Source: Gammaproteobacteria bacterium UBA6724
Lineage (GTDB): Bacteria > Pseudomonadota > Gammaproteobacteria > Pseudomonadales > Azotimanducaceae
Assembly (NCBI GenBank): GCA_002454165.1
Contig: DKIG01000004.1
Coordinates: 1-18,722 of the forward strand
Reading direction: 5' to 3'
DNA: 18,722 nt
Made by a program: the position numbers and the translations under genes. A model generated the notes under the pieces. It worked only from the letters and a program-made list of their open reading frames with translations. It was not told the DNA's origin and did not search any database. Each line of letters opens with the position of its first letter. The first letter of the stretch is position 1. Below, piece by piece: positions 6,924-14,497 of this stretch.

Positions 6924-6973
6924 CTCTGACACGCCACTTTCTAACCAGTTCTGTCAGACTCGAGGTAAATGCC

Positions 6974-9205
6974 ATGAACCTGCTTCCAGCCTATCGTCCC
7001 TTGTCTCCTTCAGTATTGTCCCTTGTCTCCTTCGGTATCCTCCTCAGCCTCGTGAGTGTTTCAGTCAGTTCCGCGGTCCTGGAGGAAATTATCGTCACCG
7101 CGCAAAAACGTAGTCAAAATGCGCAGGATATTGGTATCGCTATCACCGCCATCACCGGTGATCAAATGGAAGCCCTGGGTTATACGAACGCTCAGCAGGT
7201 TACCGCCATTGCCCCGGGGGTCAGCACTATACAACCCAACGGTGAGGCTAACTATTCCATCGCCATTCGCGGGGTTGCCAACAGCGACTTTACCACCAAT
7301 GTAGAAAGCCCAGTGGCGGTCTATCTGGATGAGATTTACATCAGTCAGGCATCGGGTACCGGTTTCGCTCTCTTTGATATGGAACGGGTTGAGATACTGC
7401 GTGGTCCCCAGGGCACACTTTTTGGCAGAAATGCTACCGGTGGTCTGGTGCATTTTGTATCCCGCAAACCCAGTCAGGAAACCGATGGTTACATCAAGGT
7501 GTCGGCTGGCGAATATAATCAAATAAAATTTGAGGGTGCCGTCGGTGGTGCTATGACCGACAGTCTGTCAGCACGGTTATCGGTTTCTACCCATCATAAC
7601 GATGGTTATATCACCAACCGCTTAGGCAAGGACCTGAATAACGCCAACGATAAATCCTGGCGGTTGCAATTCCTTTTTACTCCGTCTGATGAGGTTGAGT
7701 TTCTTTTAAGTGCGCGGGGTTCGGAGCAGGACATTCGTACCGGCTTTTTTGAGAATGTTTCTTCCGTCGGCGCACCGGGGGAGTTGACGCCAACAACACC
7801 TAACCCGGTATTAAATGACTATATTGATAACGATGGCGATGTTTTTGCCGGTGATTATGACGACCCGGGTTTTAATGACCTGGAAACCAGCGGTCTCAGC
7901 GGTACCCTGAAATGGGACATGGATAATATGACATTAACGGCAATTACCGACTTTTCCTCCGTGGAACGTATTTATATTGAAGATTCGGATGCTTCCCCAA
8001 TTTCTTTTTTCAATTTCTATTTGACCACGGATGTTGACCAATTTTCCCAAGAGATCCGCCTGGATGGGGAGACCGACAGGTTGAAATGGGTCACCGGATT
8101 TTATTACTTGAATTTGGATATTGATGATTCCAACGGTGGCATCACCGATCCCTTTATTGGTCCGGCGACCACCCCAGGTGCCGAGGCTGGAATTAACAAT
8201 CCCTACAGCAATGAAGTGAATTCCTATTCCCTGTTCGGACAGGTAGAGTTCAACATTAACGACACTCTCAGTAGCACTCTGGGTTTGCGAGTTATTCGTG
8301 ACGAAAGATCTTTTAGTTATGCCATTGAAGCAGTAGAGTTTTTGGATCCGGATATCAGGGATTTTAATAGTCCTGCCAACCTGCAATCCTTAGCTCTGCT
8401 AGGCAGTTATGCCGGTGCCCGCAAGGACACGGACGTGTCCACCAGAGCACAGTTGAACTGGACACCCAATAACAATCTGCTGGTTTATGCTGGCTGGAAC
8501 CGAGGCGTCAAGAGCGGTAATTTCAACGCGCCTATTTTCCCGCTTAGCCCGCCCCTGGACTATAACGATCAAACATTCTCCTACAAACCCGAAAAGTTGG
8601 ATGCCTACGAAGTCGGTTTCAAGTGGACCTTTGCCGAGGGGCTGGCGCGTCTTAACGGTGCTACCTACTACTATGATTATGCGAACTATCAAGCCTTCTC
8701 TATTGTCGGCATAGATACTCTGACCTCCAACGCCAAAGCCGACAGCAATGGTTTTGAACTGGAATTACAAGCATCGCCGCGCGAAAGTCTAGACCTGCTA
8801 TTCGGTGTTGCCTGGAATGATATTGATGTCACCCTGGCGGACGGTACTCACACCACTTCTGTACAATCTCCCAAGTGGAATGCCAATGCGTTGCTAAGAT
8901 ATCAATGGCGCGCATTTAGCGGCACCCTGGCGATACAAGGCAATCTCATATATCGCTCCGAACATCTGTTCGCACTGACCGGTACGCCCGCTGTGACCGA
9001 AGACGGTTATACACTAAGTAATGCTTCTTTAATCTACACCACTGCCAATGAAAACTGGACCGCCATGGTATTCGTCAACAACCTGACTGATGAAGAATAT
9101 CTGGTGCAGACTTTTGATCTTTCCACCGAAGATGTGTTTGGTATCACCGAACAGTATTACGGCCGACCACAATGGTGGGGTGCCAGTATCAAATATGCGT
9201 TTTAA
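6974..9205 (+). CDS. TonB-dependent outer-membrane receptor
   Basis: A 743-residue outer-membrane active transporter. A signal peptide (about 1-34, ending VSVSSA) leads into the TonB box EEIIVTA (37-43), then the plug domain with VYLDEIYIS and the conserved VEILRGPQGTLFGRNATGG. A beta-barrel follows and ends in YYGRPQWWGASIKYAF with the usual C-terminal aromatic residue. The plug layout is that of the large catecholate/vitamin-type receptor group of aquatic proteobacteria; the substrate cannot be told. ATG 6974 is chosen because GAGG lies 8 nt upstream and the upstream in-frame ATG/TTG codons fall in the promoter. It diverges from tetR with a palindrome between them, suggesting TetR control. 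A link to amine uptake or to siderophore uptake is speculative. Confidence 0.95.
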   Translation: MNLLPAYRPLSPSVLSLVSFGILLSLVSVSVSSAVLEEIIVTAQKRSQNAQDIGIAITAITGDQMEALGYTNAQQVTAIAPGVSTIQPNGEANYSIAIRGVANSDFTTNVESPVAVYLDEIYISQASGTGFALFDMERVEILRGPQGTLFGRNATGGLVHFVSRKPSQETDGYIKVSAGEYNQIKFEGAVGGAMTDSLSARLSVSTHHNDGYITNRLGKDLNNANDKSWRLQFLFTPSDEVEFLLSARGSEQDIRTGFFENVSSVGAPGELTPTTPNPVLNDYIDNDGDVFAGDYDDPGFNDLETSGLSGTLKWDMDNMTLTAITDFSSVERIYIEDSDASPISFFNFYLTTDVDQFSQEIRLDGETDRLKWVTGFYYLNLDIDDSNGGITDPFIGPATTPGAEAGINNPYSNEVNSYSLFGQVEFNINDTLSSTLGLRVIRDERSFSYAIEAVEFLDPDIRDFNSPANLQSLALLGSYAGARKDTDVSTRAQLNWTPNNNLLVYAGWNRGVKSGNFNAPIFPLSPPLDYNDQTFSYKPEKLDAYEVGFKWTFAEGLARLNGATYYYDYANYQAFSIVGIDTLTSNAKADSNGFELELQASPRESLDLLFGVAWNDIDVTLADGTHTTSVQSPKWNANALLRYQWRAFSGTLAIQGNLIYRSEHLFALTGTPAVTEDGYTLSNASLIYTTANENWTAMVFVNNLTDEEYLVQTFDLSTEDVFGITEQYYGRPQWWGASIKYAF
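6997..7038 (+). repeat. 22-bp-period duplication in the receptor signal-peptide coding region
   Basis: TCCCTTGTCTCCTTCAGTAT (6997-7016) recurs at 7019-7038 with one mismatch. The 22-bp period is not a multiple of three, so the second copy is read in another frame; both frames give hydrophobic residues that suit a signal peptide. Confidence 0.7.
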
Positions 9206-9339
9206 TGTTTGGCTCCCAGTGCCTGCGAGGATAGGCGCGGGTCAATCCTAATCCGGCACAGCAATTAGAAAAACCTTGCATTGGGAAGTCTCAGCAGGTC
9301 TGATATTGTTTCCTGGCGGCTCAAAAGTCATCAAGCGAT
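9206..9339. other. Intergenic region after the TonB receptor
   Basis: A 134-nt gap. A weak promoter-like pair (TTGGGA 9281-9286, 17 nt, TATTGT 9304-9309, each 4 of 6) could serve the DUF3667 gene. A GCCT/AGGC 4-bp stem near 9217 has no T-tract, so no terminator is called. Confidence 0.25.
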
Positions 9340-10284
9340 ATGAGTGAGAATACTGACCCTGGCCTGACCCCAGAGGCATCCCCAGTCATCTGCCCGAATT
9401 GTGCCACGACTATCACTGGGCCTTTTTGCGCCAAATGTGGTCAGGCACAAAAGAACTTCAACCGATACCTCTGGACCATGGTAGCCGAAGTTTTTGACGA
9501 TGTGTTCCGGCTTGATTCCAGGGCTGCCCGCACCTTCTTTAATCTGCTGTTCAAACCTGGACAGGTCACGACGGAATACTTTTCCGGCAGACGCGCTCGC
9601 TATGTCCCACCTATCAGACTGTATCTGGTCATTAGTTTTCTGTTCTTTGTCCTCTTGCCATTCCTGGGACAACCGGTACCTCGTAGCGAGGTGGTGGATG
9701 TGCCGGCAGGGGACAGTGCAACCAGCGAGCAGACAGAAGAGCAGAGCACAGACTGGCAGCAAGAAATCGCTAAGATAGACAGTCTTGACCTGGGGTTCCT
9801 GACACCGGAAGAAAATGCCGCTCTGGCAGAGGTATTAAAGGAGCAGATCAACAAGGCAATTACCCTGTATCACGATTATCCGGAGGAAATGTTCAGCGAA
9901 TTTATGGATTTATTATCCGTCGGTATGTTTTTCCTTCTGCCTATCTTCGCAATCTGCTTAAAAATACTTTACCTCAGAAAGGGTCGCTACTATGCCGAAC
10001 ATCTGCTACTGGCAGTGCACAATCACTGCTTCCTGTTTGTCGCCCTCTTGGCTTCGGGCTTGCTGAATCTGGCACAAGGAACTTCCTTTGCTCTCGTCGC
10101 AAATTATGCTGATACCATCATCCAGTTGTGGATTCTGATTTACCTCTACCTGAGTTTGAAAAATACCTATCAGGAAGGGCACCTTGCCACGACAATTAAA
10201 TTCATTGTGCTGGGCTTCAGTTATGGGGCACTGGCATTGTTCGGGACTCTGGTGGCGATACTGGTCGGCGTGATGACCCTGTGA
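9340..10284 (+). CDS. DUF3667-family membrane protein with zinc ribbon
   Basis: A 314-residue inner-membrane protein of unknown function. An N-terminal zinc ribbon (C18-P-N-C21 and C30-A-K-C33-G-Q) is followed by FKPGQVTTEYFSGRRARYVP (71-90) and a membrane segment at about 92-110; this order matches the DUF3667 family. An acidic, Glu/Gln-rich linker (about 112-185) comes next. Four more hydrophobic segments lie near 190-210, 222-245, 255-274 and 285-313, with EHLLLAVHNHCF at 220-231 echoing the family's His-rich helix. The ATG has no strong ribosome site. The next gene starts 7 nt after its stop, so they are probably co-transcribed. No function should be inferred from the family. Confidence 0.85.
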   Translation: MSENTDPGLTPEASPVICPNCATTITGPFCAKCGQAQKNFNRYLWTMVAEVFDDVFRLDSRAARTFFNLLFKPGQVTTEYFSGRRARYVPPIRLYLVISFLFFVLLPFLGQPVPRSEVVDVPAGDSATSEQTEEQSTDWQQEIAKIDSLDLGFLTPEENAALAEVLKEQINKAITLYHDYPEEMFSEFMDLLSVGMFFLLPIFAICLKILYLRKGRYYAEHLLLAVHNHCFLFVALLASGLLNLAQGTSFALVANYADTIIQLWILIYLYLSLKNTYQEGHLATTIKFIVLGFSYGALALFGTLVAILVGVMTL

Positions 10285-10291
10285 GTTCATC

Positions 10292-10819
10292 GTGAAGACA
10301 AAAGACCCGGCAACCACATCGCTCAAATCCAGGCTCAGCAGCCTCAATATTTCCCAAGTAGCCATCAAAGCCTGTCGATTACCCATGCAACCTGAAGCCA
10401 CGGAACTGACGCCAGCAGAAAACGACATCTTTGACCGTCCCCTGTTGATGACCCCGGGCGCCCTGAACAGATGGCAGCGTATGAAGGCGGCGGCAGCAAC
10501 GGACGGCATCACTATCGCTTTGGTGTCCGCCTATAGATCAATTGACTATCAGTGTGATTTGATCAGGGAAAAGTTGCAGGCAGGCAAGACCATTGAAGAG
10601 ATACTGCGGGTGAATGCCATCCCGGGATATAGTGAGCATCACACTGGCCGAGCCCTGGACCTGCATGATGGTCTAGGCATGCCCCTGACGGAGGCATTTG
10701 CTCAGGGCGAGGCTTTCCAGTGGCTTTGCGACCACGCACACCAGTATGATTTTTCCATGACCTACCCGCGTGACAATGCCTGGGGCATCAACTACGAACC
10801 CTGGCACTGGTGTTGTTAG
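10292..10819 (+). CDS. VanY/M15-family D-alanyl-D-alanine carboxypeptidase
   Basis: A zinc peptidase of the M15 family that trims the terminal D-Ala of peptidoglycan stem peptides. Motifs in order: SAYRS (79-83), S114-E-H-H-T-G-R-A-L-D123 (the SxHxxGxAxD zinc motif, with H116 and D123 as ligands), and E169-P-W-H172 (catalytic Glu and third zinc ligand). The protein ends CC only three residues after that His, shorter than usual. No signal peptide or lipobox is evident, so its location is uncertain. The GTG start at 10292 lies 7 nt after the DUF3667 stop; an ATG at 10385 is an alternative, but neither has a strong ribosome site. The stop overlaps that of the convergent flavoprotein gene by 4 nt. 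Confidence 0.88.
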   Translation: MKTKDPATTSLKSRLSSLNISQVAIKACRLPMQPEATELTPAENDIFDRPLLMTPGALNRWQRMKAAAATDGITIALVSAYRSIDYQCDLIREKLQAGKTIEEILRVNAIPGYSEHHTGRALDLHDGLGMPLTEAFAQGEAFQWLCDHAHQYDFSMTYPRDNAWGINYEPWHWCC

Positions 10820-11649
10820 GACTGGTACTTTTTCATCTTCTCGGCAACCAGCCGCTTGTGTTCATCCGACATTGCCTTTGACGCATCACTCGTCCCGGCG
10901 GATGGCTTGCCACTCTTGGCAAACACATATTTCTCCCGTATTACCTGGGCAGGTTTGAATCCCTTCTCCCGGAGATAATCCCAGCTGTCTTCCACCATGG
11001 CAGGATTACCACACAAGAGCAGATGATCTTGACGGGGGTCAAAGTTGAGCGCATCAAACTGACCATTAACATAACCTTCCCGCTCGTATTGCTTTGCCTG
11101 CCTGCCGTCCAAAGACTCACGGGAATAACAGACCAGTAGACTAAAACCTGAATCCTGATATTGCTGATGCAAGCCAAGCAACTGGTCGGCATACAAAAAC
11201 TCGGACGAGTCCCGCATACCAAACACCAGCACCACCTCAAGCCGCCCCGCTGACAGAGGTGCTTCAAGCTGCCGAAGCATGGGCATATAGGGGGCGATGC
11301 CGACACTCGTCGCCACCATGACGAGCCGGTCAGGCAGGGTACCAGGCACGACCAGCCTGCCAAAGGGTCCCGTGACGGCGGCAGTCATACCTTCAGTTGC
11401 GTTAAACAGATGCCGGGTGGCACGACCATCCACCACCTCCGAGATCACCAGGTCAAGATGCTGACCGTAAAGCTCATCAAAATTACACAGACTGTAACTG
11501 CGCTCAAACTCGCCTTCTTCGTCAGTAAACACAAACCGGAAAAATTGCCCCGGCTGATATCGCAAGGGGGCGGCATCCGTTTTAACGAACCTGAAATCCA
11601 GAGTACTGGCGCTCAGTCGGCGAATTCTTTCTAGTCGTATCTGGAACAT
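10816..11649 (-). CDS. Ferredoxin-NADP reductase-like FAD/NAD(P) oxidoreductase
   Basis: A 277-residue cytoplasmic flavoprotein of the ferredoxin-NADP reductase superfamily, expected to pass electrons between NAD(P)H and a one-electron carrier. The FAD domain contains YQPGQFFRF and R50-S-Y-S53, then GPFG at 94-97. The NAD(P) domain contains ATSVGIAPYMPML (about 113-125) and LLLCGNPAMVEDS (about 210-222). The C-terminus is extended by a Lys-rich, low-complexity tail (GKPSAGTSDASKAMSDEHKR) beyond the usual KYVF end. The start is uncertain: ATG 11649 fits the family N-terminus (MFQIRLERIRRLS), with ATG 11658 and TTG 11682 as alternatives and no good ribosome site for the ATGs. A TATAAT lies just upstream, raising the possibility of a leaderless message. 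The partner protein is unknown. Confidence 0.87.
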   Translation of the reverse strand: MFQIRLERIRRLSASTLDFRFVKTDAAPLRYQPGQFFRFVFTDEEGEFERSYSLCNFDELYGQHLDLVISEVVDGRATRHLFNATEGMTAAVTGPFGRLVVPGTLPDRLVMVATSVGIAPYMPMLRQLEAPLSAGRLEVVLVFGMRDSSEFLYADQLLGLHQQYQDSGFSLLVCYSRESLDGRQAKQYEREGYVNGQFDALNFDPRQDHLLLCGNPAMVEDSWDYLREKGFKPAQVIREKYVFAKSGKPSAGTSDASKAMSDEHKRLVAEKMKKYQS

Positions 11650-11656
11650 GGGGCGC

Positions 11657-11662
11657 ATTATA
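11657..11662 (-). promoter_or_regulatory. Perfect TATAAT -10 box just before the reductase gene
   Basis: TATAAT (minus strand, 11662-11657) would place transcription initiation at about 11650, next to the ATG at 11649. No standard-spaced -35 box is seen (TTGAGC is 14 nt upstream). Confidence 0.35.
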
Positions 11663-11736
11663 GTACGACTTCGTCTGCTCAACGCACCTGCCTATGCCAG
11701 ATGTCACCGTCACGCTACCATTACGCCGCCGACACA

Positions 11737-11812
11737 TTTGTTTGTATAAAGAGCCTTCATGCTTGTGTGAAGATAGTAAAGAGCCCTCAGCAGTTTGTTT
11801 GTATAAAGAGCC
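11737..11812 (+). repeat. Repeated leader element before the Nudix gene
   Basis: TTTGTTTGTATAAAGAGCC occurs perfectly at 11737-11755 and 11794-11812 (57-bp period). A partial third copy, TAAAGAGCCCTCAG, sits between them at 11777-11790. The full copies contain TATAAA, resembling a -10 box. The segment stays open in the Nudix frame and would read FVCIKS...IVKSPQQFVCIKSPQ if translated. Confidence 0.75.
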
Positions 11813-11817
11813 CTCAG

Positions 11818-12228
11818 ATGCCTTCAATAAGAAGTTGCGTAGTCTGTGTAGATAAAGATCAACTGCTAGCAATTGAGTTGCAGGACCCTGCCACTGGTCA
11901 TAAGTTCTGGTCGCTACCAGGGGGCAGGGTTGAGCCGGGGGAAAGCCCGCAAGAATCTGGAGTGAGAGAGACGCTTGAGGAAACCGGTTATACGGTCACT
12001 CTGACCAGCCATGCCTATATCAACGAATATATGTTCCGCTGGGACGCATCCGACTTCCATTGCAGGACTCACTGGTTCAGCGCCAATCTGGCGCAGATTG
12101 ACCCGGTGCCCGTCAATGACGCAACTTATATTCTGCAAACCAAATGGCTAGCCTTGCCTGATTCAAGGCAAATGTTTGACTATCATCCAGCAATCGTTGC
12201 CGCCCTGAACCGACTCCTGCCGAAATAA
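11818..12228 (+). CDS. Nudix hydrolase (MutT-like)
   Basis: A 136-residue Nudix hydrolase, expected to cleave a nucleoside diphosphate linked to another group, with Mg2+. The Nudix box lies at 36-58: G-R-V-E-P-G-E, then R50-E-T-L-E54-E55-T-G-Y, complete except that a threonine takes the usual aliphatic position after R-E. WSLPGG precedes it and ALPDSRQMFDY lies near the C-terminus. The substrate is unknown. ATG 11818 is chosen because family homology begins there and AAGAG lies about 7 nt upstream. An in-frame ATG at 11701 would add 39 residues made largely of the repeated leader and is less likely. It is the first gene of the plus-strand group, 72 nt before the next gene. Confidence 0.85.
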   Translation: MPSIRSCVVCVDKDQLLAIELQDPATGHKFWSLPGGRVEPGESPQESGVRETLEETGYTVTLTSHAYINEYMFRWDASDFHCRTHWFSANLAQIDPVPVNDATYILQTKWLALPDSRQMFDYHPAIVAALNRLLPK

Positions 12229-12260
12229 CCAAAGCCGTGCCGCATCCCCCTATCATCCAG

Positions 12261-12266
12261 TATAAT
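12261..12266 (+). promoter_or_regulatory. TATAAT -10 box before the SIS gene
   Basis: A perfect TATAAT lies 35 nt before the TTG start of the SIS gene. No recognisable -35 box precedes it at normal spacing, so it is only a candidate internal promoter for the SIS-folate gene group. Confidence 0.35.
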
Positions 12267-12300
12267 GGCGAACCACCGGTAGTTAACCATAGGAACAAAC

Positions 12301-12915
12301 TTGGACATTAAGGCACGGATGACGGACATTATTATGAAGGAGGCTGACGCAGTCCGGGCGATTAAGGTTACCGATGCGTTTGAGCAGGCCGTCACCACCC
12401 TGGGTGCCTGCAAGGGCAAGGTGGTGACAACCGGTATCGGCAAGGCGGGTTATATCGCCGCCAAGTTTGCAGCGACCCTGTCCTCCACCGGCACCTCGGC
12501 CTGCTTTGTCCACCCGGCGGAGGCAGGTCACGGCGACCTCGGTATGCTGACGACTGATGATTGTATCGTCGCCTTCTCCACCAGCGGCAAGTCCAACGAA
12601 GTGATTGAAATGCTAGAGAACGCCCGCAAACTCGGCGTGACATCCGTGATAGGCGTCACCTCCCATACGGACGCACCCCTTCGTGACCTGAGTCACCTGT
12701 TGCTTGACATGGGACCGGACATAGAGGAGCCCTGCCCTTTGAAGATCACACCCAGCGCGAGTATAGCCATCATGCTCGCCATCAGTGATGCGCTGGCGCT
12801 CACCCTGATGGAATTGAAAAATTTCACCCTAGGGGACTATCACGCCCGGCATCATCGGGGCTATCTCGGCTCCATCACCCGGGCAAAGCCCAATTACGAT
12901 ACTGACCCTGCCTAG
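12301..12915 (+). CDS. SIS-domain sugar isomerase-like protein (KdsD/KpsF type, no CBS domains)
   Basis: A 204-residue protein with a single sugar-isomerase (SIS) domain like arabinose-5-phosphate isomerase, which makes the KDO precursor. The match includes VVTTGIGKAGYIAAKFAATL (41-60), H71-P-A-E-A-G-H-G-D-L-G81, AFSTSGKSNE (91-100) and TPSASIAIMLAISDALA (150-166). Full-length KdsD enzymes have about 320 residues with two CBS domains; this protein ends after the SIS domain. The C-terminal FHPGGxLG-type motif is degenerate (H184-H185-R-G-Y-L-G), keeping a histidine but losing Pro-Gly-Gly. The TTG start has AGGA 6 nt upstream; an ATG at codon 7 is the alternative. Its stop shares one base with the GTG of the next gene. 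True KdsD activity is uncertain. Confidence 0.82.
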   Translation: MDIKARMTDIIMKEADAVRAIKVTDAFEQAVTTLGACKGKVVTTGIGKAGYIAAKFAATLSSTGTSACFVHPAEAGHGDLGMLTTDDCIVAFSTSGKSNEVIEMLENARKLGVTSVIGVTSHTDAPLRDLSHLLLDMGPDIEEPCPLKITPSASIAIMLAISDALALTLMELKNFTLGDYHARHHRGYLGSITRAKPNYDTDPA

Positions 12916-13814
12916 TGGCGTCGCCTCCTATGCACTTGGTTGATCCGCAACTTCTCGCCAGGAGGTACCTTGATGAAGTGACCGCGTCGCTTGCTGACCT
13001 GGATTTCCGCCCGCATGTCATAGGGTTCATTGCGACAGATGATGGCCCTTCCATGACCTATGCTCTCGCCGCCAGACAGCTGTTTAACGAGGTTGGCTTT
13101 GTGTATAACTTGCAGACGCTTCAGCCAGATGAACTGGAAGTCGCCATACTGGCGGCTAACGCGGATCCAAAAATTCACGGCATCTTCATCTATTTCCCCG
13201 TGTTTAGAAACGAACAGGACAATTACCTGCGGAATCTGGTGCACTATACCAAAGATATAGAGGCTGGTAGCCAGTATTGGGCAAGCAAACTCTACACCAA
13301 TGACCGGCTAGCCCAGGGTGATGACACCAACAAGAAAGCCCTCCTCCCCTGTACGCCGCTTGCCGTGGTAAAAATTTTGACAGCGTTGGGGGAATACGAT
13401 GCCGGGGAAGCACCACTTGTCGGCAGGACGGTCACCATCTTCAACCGCAGTGAGGTCATAGGCAAGCCCCTTGCCATAATGATGTCCAACGATGGCGCGA
13501 CAGTGTATTCATTTGATGAAAAGGGACCACTTCAATTCATCCAGTCAAGACCCCAGGGCATCAAGATTGACCGGCAAGAAGCACTGGCTAGCTCAGATAT
13601 CATCATCTCCGGCGTACCCAGTAACCAGTTTGAGTTGATTCACGCCCATGAAATTCAAGCGGCCGCCGTGTGCATCAACTTCGCCAGCATCAAGAACTTT
13701 GATGCCAGTGTGCAGAGTCACGCCAAGAGGTTCGTCCCCCGGGTCGGTCCCATGACCATGGCTATGTGTATGCGGAACACTGTCCGGCTTTACAAGAACC
13801 TCCATTCATCATGA
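12915..13814 (+). CDS. MTD1-like monofunctional 5,10-methylenetetrahydrofolate dehydrogenase
   Basis: A 299-residue FolD-superfamily dehydrogenase most like yeast MTD1, the NAD-dependent enzyme that oxidises 5,10-methylene-THF to 5,10-methenyl-THF without cyclohydrolase activity. Shared MTD1 text: HGIFIYFPVF (88-97), LLPCTPLAVVKIL (143-155), NRSEVIGKPLA (177-187), NDGATVYSFD (192-201), VCINFASIKNF (252-262) and VGPMTMAM (277-284). The FolD cyclohydrolase lysine (Y-x-x-x-K) is alanine: Y49-A-L-A-A53. D201 replaces the NADP-type HSxT end of the second strand, suggesting NAD. The GTG start overlaps the SIS stop by one base; ATG 12930 is an alternative. The stop overlaps the cyclohydrolase ATG as ATGA. 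The MTD1 assignment is from recalled sequence. Confidence 0.88.
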   Translation: MASPPMHLVDPQLLARRYLDEVTASLADLDFRPHVIGFIATDDGPSMTYALAARQLFNEVGFVYNLQTLQPDELEVAILAANADPKIHGIFIYFPVFRNEQDNYLRNLVHYTKDIEAGSQYWASKLYTNDRLAQGDDTNKKALLPCTPLAVVKILTALGEYDAGEAPLVGRTVTIFNRSEVIGKPLAIMMSNDGATVYSFDEKGPLQFIQSRPQGIKIDRQEALASSDIIISGVPSNQFELIHAHEIQAAAVCINFASIKNFDASVQSHAKRFVPRVGPMTMAMCMRNTVRLYKNLHSS

Positions 13815-14488
13815 CAGCCCTGACACAGACAAGCCTGAGAGACTATATAGCAGCACTTGCCGCCAGGCAGTCCACCCCCGGCGGCGGCACTGTCGCCGCT
13901 ATTTCCGCGGCCCAGGCGGCGGCGTTGCTCCAGATGGTAGCTAACTTCACTGACGACATTGATAACAAGAGCGACAACAACAAGAGCAACAATGATGCCA
14001 AGCCGGCAGACATTAAAAGCATCATTGACAAGGCAAGCCGGGCGGCTGAGCAATTTTTAATCCTTGCTGAACAGGATATGACTGCCTTCCAAGAGGTCAT
14101 GCAAGCCTACCGAAGCCGGGACGAAGATAGATTGCAGACTGCCCTCAGGATGGCAGCTGAGCCGCCGATAAAAGTCATTGCAGGTTGCGTAGCACTATTA
14201 AAGGACCTGAGACTCATCGCCCGCATCGGAAATCAAAATCTCATCACCGACACCGCAATAGCGGCAGACCTGCTGGCATCGGCGCTCAGGTCAAGTGAGT
14301 TGAATGTGCTAATCAATCTGCGTCAAATGAAGAAGCCAGAGGTCAGGCAGCAACTCCAAGATGCGCTCAGGGAGAATGGGACAACATTAAATCAACTCGC
14401 AGAGATAGTCGCAGAGATAAAACAATCCCTTGCAGAGCCCCAGGCTGAGGTGCCGAGACCCGACACTTCCATGCCCTCATCAGATTAG
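13811..14488 (+). CDS. fchA: FchA-like methenyltetrahydrofolate cyclohydrolase (FTCD_C family)
   Basis: A 225-residue helical protein of the cyclodeaminase/cyclohydrolase (FTCD_C) family. FchA-type members hydrolyse 5,10-methenyl-THF to 10-formyl-THF. The N-terminus is diagnostic: RQSTPGGGTVAAISAAQAAA followed by LLQMVANFT. Further on, AEQFLILAEQDMTAFQEVMQ and a late run of helices, with NVLINLRQMK near 175, also fit. A hydrophilic, Asn/Lys/Ser-rich insertion (NKSDNNKSNNDAKP, about 54-67) interrupts the region where family members are short. The ATG at 13811 overlaps the stop of the MTD1-like gene, giving coupled synthesis of the two enzymes. A plain cyclodeaminase role is less likely because no formiminotransferase gene is present. 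The C-terminus is a low-complexity tail. Confidence 0.85.
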   Translation: MTALTQTSLRDYIAALAARQSTPGGGTVAAISAAQAAALLQMVANFTDDIDNKSDNNKSNNDAKPADIKSIIDKASRAAEQFLILAEQDMTAFQEVMQAYRSRDEDRLQTALRMAAEPPIKVIAGCVALLKDLRLIARIGNQNLITDTAIAADLLASALRSSELNVLINLRQMKKPEVRQQLQDALRENGTTLNQLAEIVAEIKQSLAEPQAEVPRPDTSMPSSD

Positions 14489-14497
14489 CAATCGCGA

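Noticed and set aside
6896..6973. Longer N-terminus of the TonB receptor from TTG 6896 or ATG 6908
   Set aside because: These codons overlap the predicted -35/-10 promoter, and the ATG at 6974 has a proper ribosome site and signal peptide.
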